Shown: one piece after another, positions 8,720 to 17,322 of the stretch | How positions within the stretch are numbered: the stretch's first letter is position 1 | Layout: each line of letters begins with the position of its first letter | Assembly (NCBI GenBank): GCA_003648225.1 | Contig: QMOL01000009.1 | Span: forward strand, 1-24,716 | Length of the DNA: 24,716 bases | Direction of reading: 5' to 3' | Origin: Chlamydiota bacterium | GTDB lineage: Bacteria; Auribacterota; UBA3054; B51-G9 | Program-made: the position numbers and the translations under genes | The notes under the pieces: generated by a model | Told to the model about the DNA's origin: nothing | The model's input: only the letters and a program-made list of their open reading frames with translations | The model's database searches: none

Positions 8720-11700
8720 ATGAATTATTTAAAAAAATCAATCAATTTTTTCTTAATACTATTTACGTTTATCTCCTATGCTCAAACTAATCAAAAACTT
8801 TCCGCAAAAGATTGGTTCGATAAAGGACTCCATGCATACAATATTAAAACAAATGCCGAACTGGCCGTTAATTGCTTCAGTAATGCCCTCGCCGTAACTG
8901 AAAACTATGTTCCGGCACTCCTCGCGCTTGGTGATATCTATTCTGTGCGTGGTGAAGATTCTAAAGCGAAAAAATATTTCCTTTCTGCCGTACAAAATAA
9001 CCGTGAGTCAGAATACGCTTTGCGAAGATTATCAAAACCTTATGGAAGTAAGGCCGACACAATAAATGAAATTAAATATTTAAAGAAAATACTTCCGGGA
9101 ATTTCAAACAATTATCTACGTTTATTAATTAACGATTATCTCGGAAATAAAATGTTTGCTCTTGGTAAAATAAAAAAAGGAGAAAAATATTTGATTAATC
9201 TCGCTCCGCTGACTAATTGGATGATTGTCGGCGGTTTTGATAATAACGAACGTACAGGTCTTAAAAAAAATTTCCCGCCGGAAGAAAATATCTCTCTTGA
9301 TAATAATTATAAAGGTAAAGAATGGAAAGTTAATTGGCGCTCAGCAATTCCATTCGCTAAATATGGAAATATTAATTTCCAATTCATTCGACCGGCAAAA
9401 TGGATTACCGTTTACCTAAGAACGGGTATAATTGCTCCACAACAAACATCAGCCGTGATTCATTTATCGTTTCCGGGTACTTTCCGTATGTGGCTAAACG
9501 GCATTCCCACTGCGGAATATGAAAAATATTGTGCTTATCAAAGTTATATGTATCGAATTCCCATCAAACTGAAAGCCGGCACAAATTTTTGTGTTTTAAA
9601 ACTGTGTATGAAAAACAATGATAGCGACTTTTTCGCAAGGCTGACCACAATCGACAATTTACCTTTATTCTTAAAAAATATTCAGCCTGATGACTTGACT
9701 GTCCCATTAAAATGTATTGAAACAAATGCCTGGCCAAAGCCGCTTCATTCTCCAGGCGTTGAATACTGGGAAAGTATATGTAAAACAAATAGTAACAGTC
9801 TTTACGCTAATGTAACACTTGCAAAATATTATCGCGTTACACGTGTCTATGATAAAGCGATAAAACAACTTGAACGACTTATGAACGGCGGCGCAGCCGG
9901 TGCTATTGATATGTATTTTCTCGGTAGATGCTACGCTTACAAAGATTCCGATTCACAAGCCGTTGCGGCTTATCGCATGTCTTTCGCTTGCGACCCTCTT
10001 GCTGTAAAAGCGTTGTGCGATATTGGTGATCATTTTGCGGATAGAAGAATTTATGATTTAGCTCAGCCATTATTTGATAAAGTCCTTTCTATAAATACAA
10101 ATTGCTTTTCTGCCAGATTAGATTTAATCGACCTTTATAATTCGCGTGACTGGGATGAAGATGCTTATCGTCTTGCATTAGAAACATGTAAACTTTTCCC
10201 TGAATATGCAAAATCATACAGTTGGCTTGAAAATGCATCACGCGGAAATGATTTTATAAAAGTCAGCGAAAAAGCTTTGAATACTTCTTTGAAACTTAAT
10301 TATAATAATAACTATGACAGATTTAATCTCGCACAACTATTTTTATACCAAACACGATTTGATGAATTCTTTAATCAAATCAATATTATGAAAAAACTTT
10401 TCCCCTATGATCCTGATGTTCTAAGGCTTAAGTTAAAAGCATATATAAGTTTACGTGATATTACTAATTGTTATAAAACCTGTAAACAGGCGTTAAAACT
10501 CTTTCCTGATAATTTTAGATTTCATAAACTGCTCGGTGATACTTATAATATGGCGAATGACCGGGATAAGGCCATTGCCGCTTATCATGACACTTTGAAA
10601 TATTCTCCCGATTACCTTTGGTTAAGACAGTACCTTGACTTTCTTGAAGGCAGAGGGAAAGCTTTTTTTGACGCGTTCGGTCTTACACAAAAACAATCAA
10701 ATGATTTGATCGAAAAATATAAAAACACTAAACAATCCTCGGTTGAAGAATTATCAAGAATCTTGTTCCGACAGTACTTAGTTCAAGTCTATGCCGACGG
10801 CTCTTCAAGACATATGTACCACCTTATCTGTAAAGTTCTTCAACCAAAAGGCGTTAAAAAATATTCATCTATTAACCTGCCGGGCGGAAGATCCGGACGA
10901 CTGCTCCGCGCTGTTACTCATAAAAAAAATGGGAAAACGCTGGAAGCAACTCATCTTGACAGCGGCCAAGTTGAATTCCCGAATGTACAGGTGGATGATA
11001 TCATTGAATACAAATGTATGTGGGATAGATACGGTAGCAGTTGGATGGACGAAAACTTTTATATCACTCATACCTTTGATTATAATCAAAGCAAAATCGA
11101 AAAGGCGGAATTCGCTATTGCTCTGCCCACTAATAGAAATGTCCGCATTTTTACCCGACCCGCTGAAATAACTTGTTCAACATCAAACTTCGAATCGAGC
11201 TTTGTGCGAAAATGGAGCTTCACTAATGTTCCTATGTATCGCTCTGAACCATTATCACCTCCATACGATGACCTTGCCAATCGAGTTACTTTATCAACAA
11301 TTACTAACTGGGACATGATTGTCGTTTGGCAGCGTGGTATGGTAAATGAAATCACTAAAGGTGATGAAAATATGACAAAACTGGCAAGAAAGATTACCCG
11401 AAACGCGACTTCCAATCTTCAAAAAGTTGAACTCATTTTTAATTATATTACAGAAAACTTCCGTTACACACAAATGTATGAAAATAACATCGCTAAAGTT
11501 AAACCACATTCTATCCCGGATATTCTTGCTAATCGTTGTGGCGATTGTAAAGATTTAGCTCTGCTCACTGTTGAAATGCTGAAATCTTTGAAAATTCCAG
11601 CTTCAACTACATTAATCCGCACTGCAAGTGAAGGGCAAATAATTACAAATGTTCCTACCCCCGACGTCTTTAATCACGCTATCGTTTATATTCCCGGATT

Positions 11701-12475
11701 AGGCAAAAACGGAATGTTTGTTGACCCCACTTATCGCCTCGGCGAATACAATTTACTTCATTCAGAAGATCAAAATGTAATAGCACTTGTTATAAATGAT
11801 AAAGATTATAAACTTATTAAAACTCCTCTTGCGCCTCCGGAAAATTCTTGTTCATACAATTATATAAATGGTGAAATCCTTGACAATGGCACTTTCACCG
11901 GTTCTTTTAATGCCGTTTTATTACGAAACGATGCAGCAACTTTTCGACAAATCTTAGAAAATCTTCCTAAAATCCGCGACTTGGGAAGCTACCTCGTAGG
12001 AAAATTAGATCCAAGCGCCAAACTGCTCGATTTTGAAGTTGAAAATCAGAAAGCTCACAAACATTCTCCCGTTATTATTGATTTGACGTTTTCCGCGGCA
12101 CAATTCGGGCATAAAAGCGACAATTCAATCACCTTTTCTCTACCATTTCCATTTGAATCTCAAGAATATTTGCACGGTCTTGAATCTAGAAAATATCCGC
12201 TTAAATTAAAAGAATTAAGTACTGAATCTAATGATTATTCATTTAAAATCCCAAATGGATACAAAGTAAATATTGCCGAAAAATCCTGCTCTCTTAATAC
12301 TAAATTCGGTACTTTTGTTTTTAATGCCGGTGTTAATGACTCTATCTTAAATGTAAACAGTAAGATTACTTTAACAAAACAATTGATTGGCGTTGACGAA
12401 TATCCGGCTTTCAGAGATTTTCTCGTCAAATGCTCGCACATAACAAGCCAGGTCGTAACTCTACAGAAAGAATAA
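8720..12475 (+). CDS. Exported TPR protein with DUF3857 and transglutaminase-like domains
   Basis: The 1251-residue product begins with a signal peptide (MNYLKKSINFFLILFTFISYAQ), so it is probably periplasmic or surface-exposed. Residues about 25-130 and 340-660 contain TPR-like helical repeats (for example around LAKYYRVTRVYDKAIKQLER). Residues about 690-870 fit DUF3857. The transglutaminase-like core follows with a Cys-His-Asp triad: C943 in RCGDCKD, H986 in FNHAIVY and D1002 in FVDPT. A C-terminal beta-rich region follows. DUF3857-transglutaminase proteins are common in Bacteroidota and PVC bacteria; their substrates are mostly unknown. The gene is preceded by 226 bp without a gene and ends at a convergent junction where repeats begin. 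No Shine-Dalgarno is visible. Confidence 0.85.
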   Translation: MNYLKKSINFFLILFTFISYAQTNQKLSAKDWFDKGLHAYNIKTNAELAVNCFSNALAVTENYVPALLALGDIYSVRGEDSKAKKYFLSAVQNNRESEYALRRLSKPYGSKADTINEIKYLKKILPGISNNYLRLLINDYLGNKMFALGKIKKGEKYLINLAPLTNWMIVGGFDNNERTGLKKNFPPEENISLDNNYKGKEWKVNWRSAIPFAKYGNINFQFIRPAKWITVYLRTGIIAPQQTSAVIHLSFPGTFRMWLNGIPTAEYEKYCAYQSYMYRIPIKLKAGTNFCVLKLCMKNNDSDFFARLTTIDNLPLFLKNIQPDDLTVPLKCIETNAWPKPLHSPGVEYWESICKTNSNSLYANVTLAKYYRVTRVYDKAIKQLERLMNGGAAGAIDMYFLGRCYAYKDSDSQAVAAYRMSFACDPLAVKALCDIGDHFADRRIYDLAQPLFDKVLSINTNCFSARLDLIDLYNSRDWDEDAYRLALETCKLFPEYAKSYSWLENASRGNDFIKVSEKALNTSLKLNYNNNYDRFNLAQLFLYQTRFDEFFNQINIMKKLFPYDPDVLRLKLKAYISLRDITNCYKTCKQALKLFPDNFRFHKLLGDTYNMANDRDKAIAAYHDTLKYSPDYLWLRQYLDFLEGRGKAFFDAFGLTQKQSNDLIEKYKNTKQSSVEELSRILFRQYLVQVYADGSSRHMYHLICKVLQPKGVKKYSSINLPGGRSGRLLRAVTHKKNGKTLEATHLDSGQVEFPNVQVDDIIEYKCMWDRYGSSWMDENFYITHTFDYNQSKIEKAEFAIALPTNRNVRIFTRPAEITCSTSNFESSFVRKWSFTNVPMYRSEPLSPPYDDLANRVTLSTITNWDMIVVWQRGMVNEITKGDENMTKLARKITRNATSNLQKVELIFNYITENFRYTQMYENNIAKVKPHSIPDILANRCGDCKDLALLTVEMLKSLKIPASTTLIRTASEGQIITNVPTPDVFNHAIVYIPGLGKNGMFVDPTYRLGEYNLLHSEDQNVIALVINDKDYKLIKTPLAPPENSCSYNYINGEILDNGTFTGSFNAVLLRNDAATFRQILENLPKIRDLGSYLVGKLDPSAKLLDFEVENQKAHKHSPVIIDLTFSAAQFGHKSDNSITFSLPFPFESQEYLHGLESRKYPLKLKELSTESNDYSFKIPNGYKVNIAEKSCSLNTKFGTFVFNAGVNDSILNVNSKITLTKQLIGVDEYPAFRDFLVKCSHITSQVVTLQKE

Positions 12476-12506
12476 ACCTTTGTATGAAAATACGTGAGCT
12501 GAAATT

Positions 12507-12528
12507 GGTGAAATCGGGGTGAAATCGG
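12507..12528. repeat. Two tandem copies of an 11-bp unit
   Basis: GGTGAAATCGG occurs twice head to tail (12507-12517 and 12518-12528) and runs into the first GGTGCCTGACCCC motif. It may be slippage at the edge of the 55-bp repeat. Confidence 0.7.
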
Positions 12529-12581
12529 TGCCTGACCCCCTAACGGTCAAGTCTACACTTGACTACTTGGTGCCTGACCCC
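12527..12581. repeat. 55-bp compound repeat, copy 1 (motif-hairpin-motif)
   Basis: Two direct copies of GGTGCCTGACCCC (12527-12539 and 12569-12581) flank a perfect 7-bp hairpin, GTCAAGT/ACTTGAC with loop CTAC (12546-12563). The same 55-bp unit is found at 14380-14434 with two substitutions (12544 C/T and 12565 A/G). Its position after a convergent gene pair is compatible with a REP-like element; the hairpin could also terminate transcription, though no T tract follows. Confidence 0.9.
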
Positions 12582-12598
12582 ATATGACATATAACATC

Positions 12599-14338
12599 TT
12601 ATAAACCTAATTTATTTTTTGTTTCTTCAATAATATATTCAGCGTGATGAAGATTTGCAATGCGTCTCGCTACAGTAAATTTTTTGCCGGAATTTGTTAT
12701 TACGATAATAGAAGAAGAAAGTTTTTGGCCGGATCGCGTTTCATTTATAAGTTTTATTTCTTCTATATCGGAAGACAATACAATACGTTCTGAGCGAAAG
12801 CCAATCCAGCCGTTCAATATTGTAATTGAGCCTTTAGATACGGCAATTTCACTTTTATAAAGTAGGCGGTCAAGAAAACCATAGATAAGCAAAGGCTGAA
12901 CTGCAGTGAAAATTATTTTAATCATCATAGGCGGACTTTTTATTTTCCATAAGAACATAACCATACCACCCCAAACGAGATTGAATAAAAGCAATGGAAT
13001 TGCCTTTTTACCGGCAGCTGGAAAAACAAATTTGGCACCCCCATTTATTAATTTCTCAGAAATAATTCCGGATGATTTTAATAAAGCATCTCCTGTAGTC
13101 TTTTCTACATATTTATTTAACACCGATTCATCAACTTCAAAATCTTTTCTGCTGTCCTTCGTTTTAAAAACAGGTATCTCAAAATGAGCGCTATAATCCA
13201 CACCGGGAACTTCAGCTCTGATTTTCAATCGCCAAATAATTTTATCACTTGGGTTTTCTTCATTTGTTTCTCTAACTTCAAAAGGAATTTTAAATAAAAC
13301 AGGAATCGCTGTTTGCGTTAAATCACCTTCCATAGCTTCCTGTTTTATGAAAAGAACATTCTGCCATAAAATACGTTCGGAAGTTCTGCGATTTTTCCCT
13401 CTTCCTGATGTATGTTTATTTACACAATTTAATTCAACTTCAAACCTGGAATCGGATCTTATTTTTACTTTTGTAATAATAATCCCTTTAAGTACTCCGC
13501 CAATGACTCCGGGAACAGATTCCATCACAAAAAACGACTCTCCATATTTTCTCCATCGAATTAACGAAATAGCAAACCAGATTACAAGACCGATACCTAC
13601 AGCCGGAAAAAGAAGAATCCAAAGCATCTCATAATTTTTATTTTTTAATATTTCAGTTGTGAAAGTGATTGCTATCGGCCATGAAATAAGGTTCCAAAAC
13701 AGGGAAAAGAATAAGGAAAAATAAACCATAGTTTTGTTTGATGATTTTATTTTTCCGTTTACCCAATCCGGTTTTTGCAGCCAGGGTTTATCAGGATTCT
13801 TTTCTTGCAAAGCAACATAAATCTTTTCTTTTTTTATATTAAAAATTCCGAAAGCGATTATTCCGATACCAATCCCGCTGAATAAAACAGCAATTGTGGG
13901 AAATATAATTATATCTACTGTTCTTAATTTATTATTTAAAATTGATTCAGCAGGATTTCCAGGATTAACAAAGCATAGATATTTTTTTTTGGATTTTTTA
14001 AATTTCGACAGTTTTTTATATAAAGTCGGATAATAAGAACCGCTTTCACCCCCGCCGGTGATGTTTATTCTTGACCCTTTGTAATTTTTGCCGGAAAATT
14101 GATATTGATAAACAGCATCAACAGAATAAGTAGTTGATTTGTCTGATTGATTTTCATTAAGTTTTACACTAATAATTTCTGACGGAATTTGTTCCCAGTT
14201 TTTCATTTCATAGGAATCAGAAAAATTTTTAACAGATTTTATTCCGAGAAAAATTCCAACTAATGCAAATGGAATTCCAAATAAAATGAATACATAAGCA
14301 AAGCACCCTGCTTTTTTACTTTTGGAGTTAGTTTTCAT
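12599..14338 (-). CDS. DUF3592 membrane protein
   Basis: The 579-residue product has an N-terminal membrane helix (about 12-34), an extracytoplasmic-type segment of about 100 residues and a second helix (about 142-166); this helix-loop-helix block matches DUF3592. Further hydrophobic segments lie at about 204-230 and 239-261, with two more near 445-490. Between these sets lies a soluble beta-rich region rich in charged residues. The function is unknown. It is a single gene with a compound repeat 17 bp beyond its stop and another 41 bp before its start, so it looks like an individual cassette dropped between the converging blocks. There is no Shine-Dalgarno. Confidence 0.75.
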   Translation of the reverse strand: MKTNSKSKKAGCFAYVFILFGIPFALVGIFLGIKSVKNFSDSYEMKNWEQIPSEIISVKLNENQSDKSTTYSVDAVYQYQFSGKNYKGSRINITGGGESGSYYPTLYKKLSKFKKSKKKYLCFVNPGNPAESILNNKLRTVDIIIFPTIAVLFSGIGIGIIAFGIFNIKKEKIYVALQEKNPDKPWLQKPDWVNGKIKSSNKTMVYFSLFFSLFWNLISWPIAITFTTEILKNKNYEMLWILLFPAVGIGLVIWFAISLIRWRKYGESFFVMESVPGVIGGVLKGIIITKVKIRSDSRFEVELNCVNKHTSGRGKNRRTSERILWQNVLFIKQEAMEGDLTQTAIPVLFKIPFEVRETNEENPSDKIIWRLKIRAEVPGVDYSAHFEIPVFKTKDSRKDFEVDESVLNKYVEKTTGDALLKSSGIISEKLINGGAKFVFPAAGKKAIPLLLFNLVWGGMVMFLWKIKSPPMMIKIIFTAVQPLLIYGFLDRLLYKSEIAVSKGSITILNGWIGFRSERIVLSSDIEEIKLINETRSGQKLSSSIIVITNSGKKFTVARRIANLHHAEYIIEETKNKLGL

Positions 14339-14379
14339 AGCTTGGTTTTCGGTTCTGCTTTAACTGATAGGACAGTATA

Positions 14380-14434
14380 GGTGCCTGACCCCCTAATGGT
14401 CAAGTCTACACTTGACTGCTTGGTGCCTGACCCC
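14380..14434. repeat. 55-bp compound repeat, copy 2 (motif-hairpin-motif)
   Basis: This has the same architecture as 12527-12581, with 53 of 55 bases identical: GGTGCCTGACCCC at 14380-14392 and 14422-14434, hairpin at 14399-14416. It has the same orientation as copy 1 and lies just upstream of the DUF3592 gene and 12 bp beyond the glycosyltransferase stop. Confidence 0.9.
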
Positions 14435-14446
14435 AATTTACTCAAT

Positions 14447-15475
14447 TTATTCTGACTGATGGAAAATCCATCTCCAAAATCCACTAATTTCTTTCCCTGT
14501 ATTTTTTATTGACTGCCGATTTAGATAATCAAATACACGCTTATCCTCCCGCAATAATATTTTGTAAAAATCATCTGATGATAAAACACTGTTGCGCATT
14601 ATTCTGAATCTGTCAGGATAAACTCGCGGTTCCTGAACCACATAACTCAACCAGGCAAAAATATATTTCCAGAAGCATTTGAATTTTATCATCCAGTAAA
14701 AATGATAAATTAAAACTCGGGGCGCGATTTTAAATCCCACTGAAACCGGTACATTTTTAGACAATGTAAACCATAAGTTTCTAATCGTATTGCGTATCAC
14801 TCTCGGATTTTTCATTCCGTCGGATGTTGCTCCGCCGAGGTGATAAACTATTGCTTTAGGGACATAAATACCTTTAAAACCAGCGTGAGCCATTCGTAAA
14901 TTCAAATCGAGATCTTCAAGATAGGCAAAATATCGTTCATCGAAATAGCCAATAGTATCAAAAATTTCACGGCGAAAGAATGCTGCTCCACCGCACACGC
15001 CGAAAATTTCAAATGAAGTCAAATATTCTTTTGCGGCATTATCGCCGGAACCGAGTCCGAACATAAAACATGAAGTTGTAAAGCTATCGGCTACACGGTC
15101 AATTTTAGTTTTATCGGTCATACAGATCATTTTAGATGATGCAAAACTATAATTGGAATTTGAATCCAAAGTTTTCACCAATTCCGAAAGCCAGTCGGTT
15201 TCGACTTCGGTATCGTTATTTAAAAGGGCGATGTATTCTCCTTTGGCTTTTTTAATACCGATATTATTCGCGTAACAAAACCCTGTATTTTTTCTAAGTT
15301 CAATTAATTTAATTTGTTGGAACTTTTTGCGAATCATTTCGTTTGATCCGTCTGTCGAACCGTTATCAACAACAATAATTTCGAAATTTTTAAATGACTG
15401 CACGATGAGGGAGTCGAGACACGCGTTCAATAACTTTTTTCTATTCCAATTTACGATTATAACGGATACTTTCAT
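14447..15475 (-). CDS. Family 2 glycosyltransferase (rhamnosyltransferase-like)
   Basis: The 342-residue GT-A fold enzyme starts VSVIIVNWNRK and contains DNGSTDGS (37-44) for nucleotide binding, NNDTE (86-90) as the DxD-like metal site, and CGGAAFFRRE (161-170) followed by YLEDLDL (185-191), where E187/D188 would hold the acceptor-site catalytic acid. These features match the WcaA/rhamnosyltransferase branch of GT2, which builds O-antigen or exopolysaccharide at the cytoplasmic face of the membrane. No transmembrane helix is evident. It is a single gene, not inside a polysaccharide cluster visible in this window; the donor and acceptor are unknown. There is no Shine-Dalgarno before ATG 15475. 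Confidence 0.93.
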   Translation of the reverse strand: MKVSVIIVNWNRKKLLNACLDSLIVQSFKNFEIIVVDNGSTDGSNEMIRKKFQQIKLIELRKNTGFCYANNIGIKKAKGEYIALLNNDTEVETDWLSELVKTLDSNSNYSFASSKMICMTDKTKIDRVADSFTTSCFMFGLGSGDNAAKEYLTSFEIFGVCGGAAFFRREIFDTIGYFDERYFAYLEDLDLNLRMAHAGFKGIYVPKAIVYHLGGATSDGMKNPRVIRNTIRNLWFTLSKNVPVSVGFKIAPRVLIYHFYWMIKFKCFWKYIFAWLSYVVQEPRVYPDRFRIMRNSVLSSDDFYKILLREDKRVFDYLNRQSIKNTGKEISGFWRWIFHQSE

Positions 15476-15557
15476 TAGGATAGCAGCGCACTGCGGTTTA
15501 AGATGTTTAACTTGACAATTGATAATTCCGTGTTGAATATTGCATATTCTATATTTA

Positions 15558-15574
15558 GATTGAAGGTTTCAATC
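15558..15574. repeat. Short inverted repeat upstream of the glycosyltransferase gene
   Basis: GATTGAA and TTCAATC form a perfect 7-bp inverted repeat around GGT. On the minus strand it follows a TTGACG hexamer directly, so it could be an operator in a promoter spacer or a small hairpin after the ThuA-like gene. The -10 match is poor. Confidence 0.35.
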
Positions 15575-15600
15575 CGTCAATTCATTAATCCACCAATATC

Positions 15601-16371
15601 TTAATTCTGTAATATACCCGCGCTGCCGAAGTCCACATCTTTTTCTGATATTTTTTCCAATGGTTCGACATTTGGACAGTCATCCTGAATCATAACTCGT
15701 GGTTTAGCCCAGCGAACGGCATTTGTAATCACTTTTATAATTGCTTCATTATAGAAAATAGGATACGTTTCATGACCCGGGCGAAAATAGAATATTCTTC
15801 CATGTCCGCGTTCCCAGCAGCAGCCGCTTCTAAAGACTTCTCCGCCTTCGAACCAAGAAACAAAAATAAGTTTATCAGGAGTTGGAATATCGAAACGTTC
15901 ACCGTACATTTCCGCGTTAGGTAATTCGATATACTTTCCTATTCCCTGAGTAATCGGATGACCGGGTTCGATATTCCATAATCTTTCTTTTTCAGCCACT
16001 TCGCGCCATTTCAACGAGCAGTTAGTGCCAAGCATAGTTCTGAATATTTTTGAGAAATGACCTGAATGAAGAACGATCAATCCCATTCCCTCAAGAATCC
16101 TCTTTTGAACTTTCTTTACTATCTCGTCTTTTACTTCGCCATGGGCGATGTGCCCCCACCAAATTAATACATCTGTTTTATTAATAACGTCATCGGTTAA
16201 GCCGTGTTCTGGTTCATCAAGTGTTGCAGTATGAAGATTCATATCGCCCGTTTTTCCAAGTGCAGCAGCAATAACGGCATGCATGCCGTTTGGATATAAT
16301 TTTTTAACTGCTTCATTAGATTTCTCGTGTCTGAACTCATTCCAGACAGTAACATTGATTTTTGTATTCAT
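15601..16371 (-). CDS. ThuA-like (trehalose utilisation) domain protein
   Basis: The 256-residue product matches the ThuA glutamine amidotransferase-like fold: VTVWNEFRHEK at the N-terminus, DVLIWWGHIAHGEV (67-80), GLIVLHSGHFSK (97-108), the GHPIT turn (137-141), and RGHGRIFYFRPGHETYPI (188-205). ThuA proteins take part in disaccharide catabolism, probably oxidation of trehalose/maltitol-type sugars; the chemistry is not settled and the usual nucleophilic cysteine of amidotransferases is replaced. HSGH with H102 and H105 is the conserved core. It is separated by 125 bp from the glycosyltransferase gene downstream and by 282 bp from the carbohydrate-binding gene upstream. Confidence 0.9.
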   Translation of the reverse strand: MNTKINVTVWNEFRHEKSNEAVKKLYPNGMHAVIAAALGKTGDMNLHTATLDEPEHGLTDDVINKTDVLIWWGHIAHGEVKDEIVKKVQKRILEGMGLIVLHSGHFSKIFRTMLGTNCSLKWREVAEKERLWNIEPGHPITQGIGKYIELPNAEMYGERFDIPTPDKLIFVSWFEGGEVFRSGCCWERGHGRIFYFRPGHETYPIFYNEAIIKVITNAVRWAKPRVMIQDDCPNVEPLEKISEKDVDFGSAGILQN

Positions 16372-16560
16372 AGTATTTAGTTTTAGTTATTAGAAATAGA
16401 TTCGTCAAAAGAAGGTTATTACTCGTAAATCCACTCAAGGAGAATAAATTGTTATTATCATCCTATTTTACATTTTTTCTTAAATAAAAGCAATGATGGA
16501 AGAAGAAAAGTAGGCAATAAAATAATATACTTTACTTCAAATCTAGTTGTCGTTATACAC

Positions 16561-16606
16561 GCAATAGTAATTAAGAAATTTTTTCCATTTTTTTATTGTA
16601 TTTTAG
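16561..16606 (-). pseudogene. Relic of a second glycosidase start (leader plus first codons)
   Basis: These 46 bases align almost base for base with 19887-19933, which holds the leader and first codons of the GH-D-like gene. Shared blocks are GCAATAGTAATTAAG and TATTGTATTTTAG on the plus strand. In the relic one base is gained and two lost after the ATG, so the frame is broken, and the similarity ends after roughly nine codons. The adjacent CCTGACCCC repeat is also in the same relative place. It looks like what remains of a second copy of the glycosidase unit. Confidence 0.65.
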
Positions 16607-16613
16607 TGAGTTT

Positions 16614-16636
16614 AGTGAGTGAGTTCCTGACCCCAT
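16614..16636. repeat. CCTGACCCC dispersed repeat, copy near 16630
   Basis: AGTGAGTGAGTTCCTGACCCC is shared in this form with the copy at 19961-19995. It lies between the stop of the carbohydrate-binding-domain gene and the glycosidase relic. No hairpin insert is present. Confidence 0.8.
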
Positions 16637-16653
16637 TTTTTCTCACCCTATTT

Positions 16654-17322
16654 CTATTCTAATTTTTCTAAGGAGATGTTTGTGAATTCGCCGGTGCTTG
16701 CCACTCTCCCATACCCCATGTGGACGTAAAGTGTTGCGATACCAGAAACCTGATTAGTGAAGATGAGCTCTTTTTTCCACCAATGATCGTATTCCGACAT
16801 CCAGACAATTTGTTTTTCTTTTTGCGGAGGGAGCCAGATTGCAATTCGCCCGCCGAAGATTTTAGATTTGTCATTGCCAAGCGAACGAGCAATTCCACTC
16901 AATTTATAAACCGTATTAGATACCACCCTAACTATTTGCTGAATACCGACCAATTTTTTCATAGGATTTTCTATTCTGACAGCATTTTTGAATTTTTTCC
17001 CTGAAACATTTATAATTTTAACAGTATTAGAAAGAGATTTAGCTGAATGCCATAACTGCCAGTTTTTCAACTTTTCATTAAAAGAACCATTTTTAAGCAT
17101 ATTTGGTTTTTCAACAATTTCCGGTTCTGTTCGCATATTAATTACAGTTGATGATTCCACTCTATCTATTAATTTTTTATAGGAAGATGAACTTATTTTA
17201 GTTTTTTGACCTACAGGTGTTCGTTTAGCCATAACGACATTTGGTAGATAGTAGTATCGCCATCCGAAAAGGGCTGTAATTATTAATATTACGAACAATA
17301 TTATAAACAATTTAGTTTTCAT
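16654..17322 (-). CDS. Membrane-anchored protein with carbohydrate-binding-like beta-sandwich domain (full tail copy)
   Basis: The 222-residue protein has one N-terminal helix (4-20), a linker, and from about residue 75 a jelly-roll-like domain with a typical CBM_4_9 opening (MLKNGSFNEKLKNWQLW, 75-91). The region from RIENPMKKLVGIQQ (116-129) to EFTNISLEKLE (212-222) recurs three more times in this window. Aromatics in IVWMSEYDHWWKK (172-184) could form a sugar-binding face. Its ATG lies inside the last codons of the glycosidase gene (11-base overlap, ATGAAAACTAA), so the two are almost certainly translationally coupled and probably cooperate at the cell surface. The CBM assignment is by pattern only; another galactose-binding-like fold is possible. 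Confidence 0.75.
   Translation of the reverse strand: MKTKLFIILFVILIITALFGWRYYYLPNVVMAKRTPVGQKTKISSSSYKKLIDRVESSTVINMRTEPEIVEKPNMLKNGSFNEKLKNWQLWHSAKSLSNTVKIINVSGKKFKNAVRIENPMKKLVGIQQIVRVVSNTVYKLSGIARSLGNDKSKIFGGRIAIWLPPQKEKQIVWMSEYDHWWKKELIFTNQVSGIATLYVHMGYGRVASTGEFTNISLEKLE

Noticed and set aside
12600..14300. Long plus-strand frames opposite the DUF3592 gene
   Set aside because: They have no family resemblance or start signals, while the minus-strand frame has clear membrane helices and the DUF3592 layout.
12481..14434. CRISPR array, because of repeated motifs with spacers
   Set aside because: Only two copies per site at 42-bp intervals around an invariant hairpin; the spacer is the same at both sites and no cas gene is near.
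16441..16580. A minus-strand frame that could encode a hydrophobic stretch followed by KKK, like a C-terminal sorting signal
   Set aside because: No start codon in frame and no upstream gene body; it overlaps the glycosidase relic, and AT-rich DNA readily gives hydrophobic codons.
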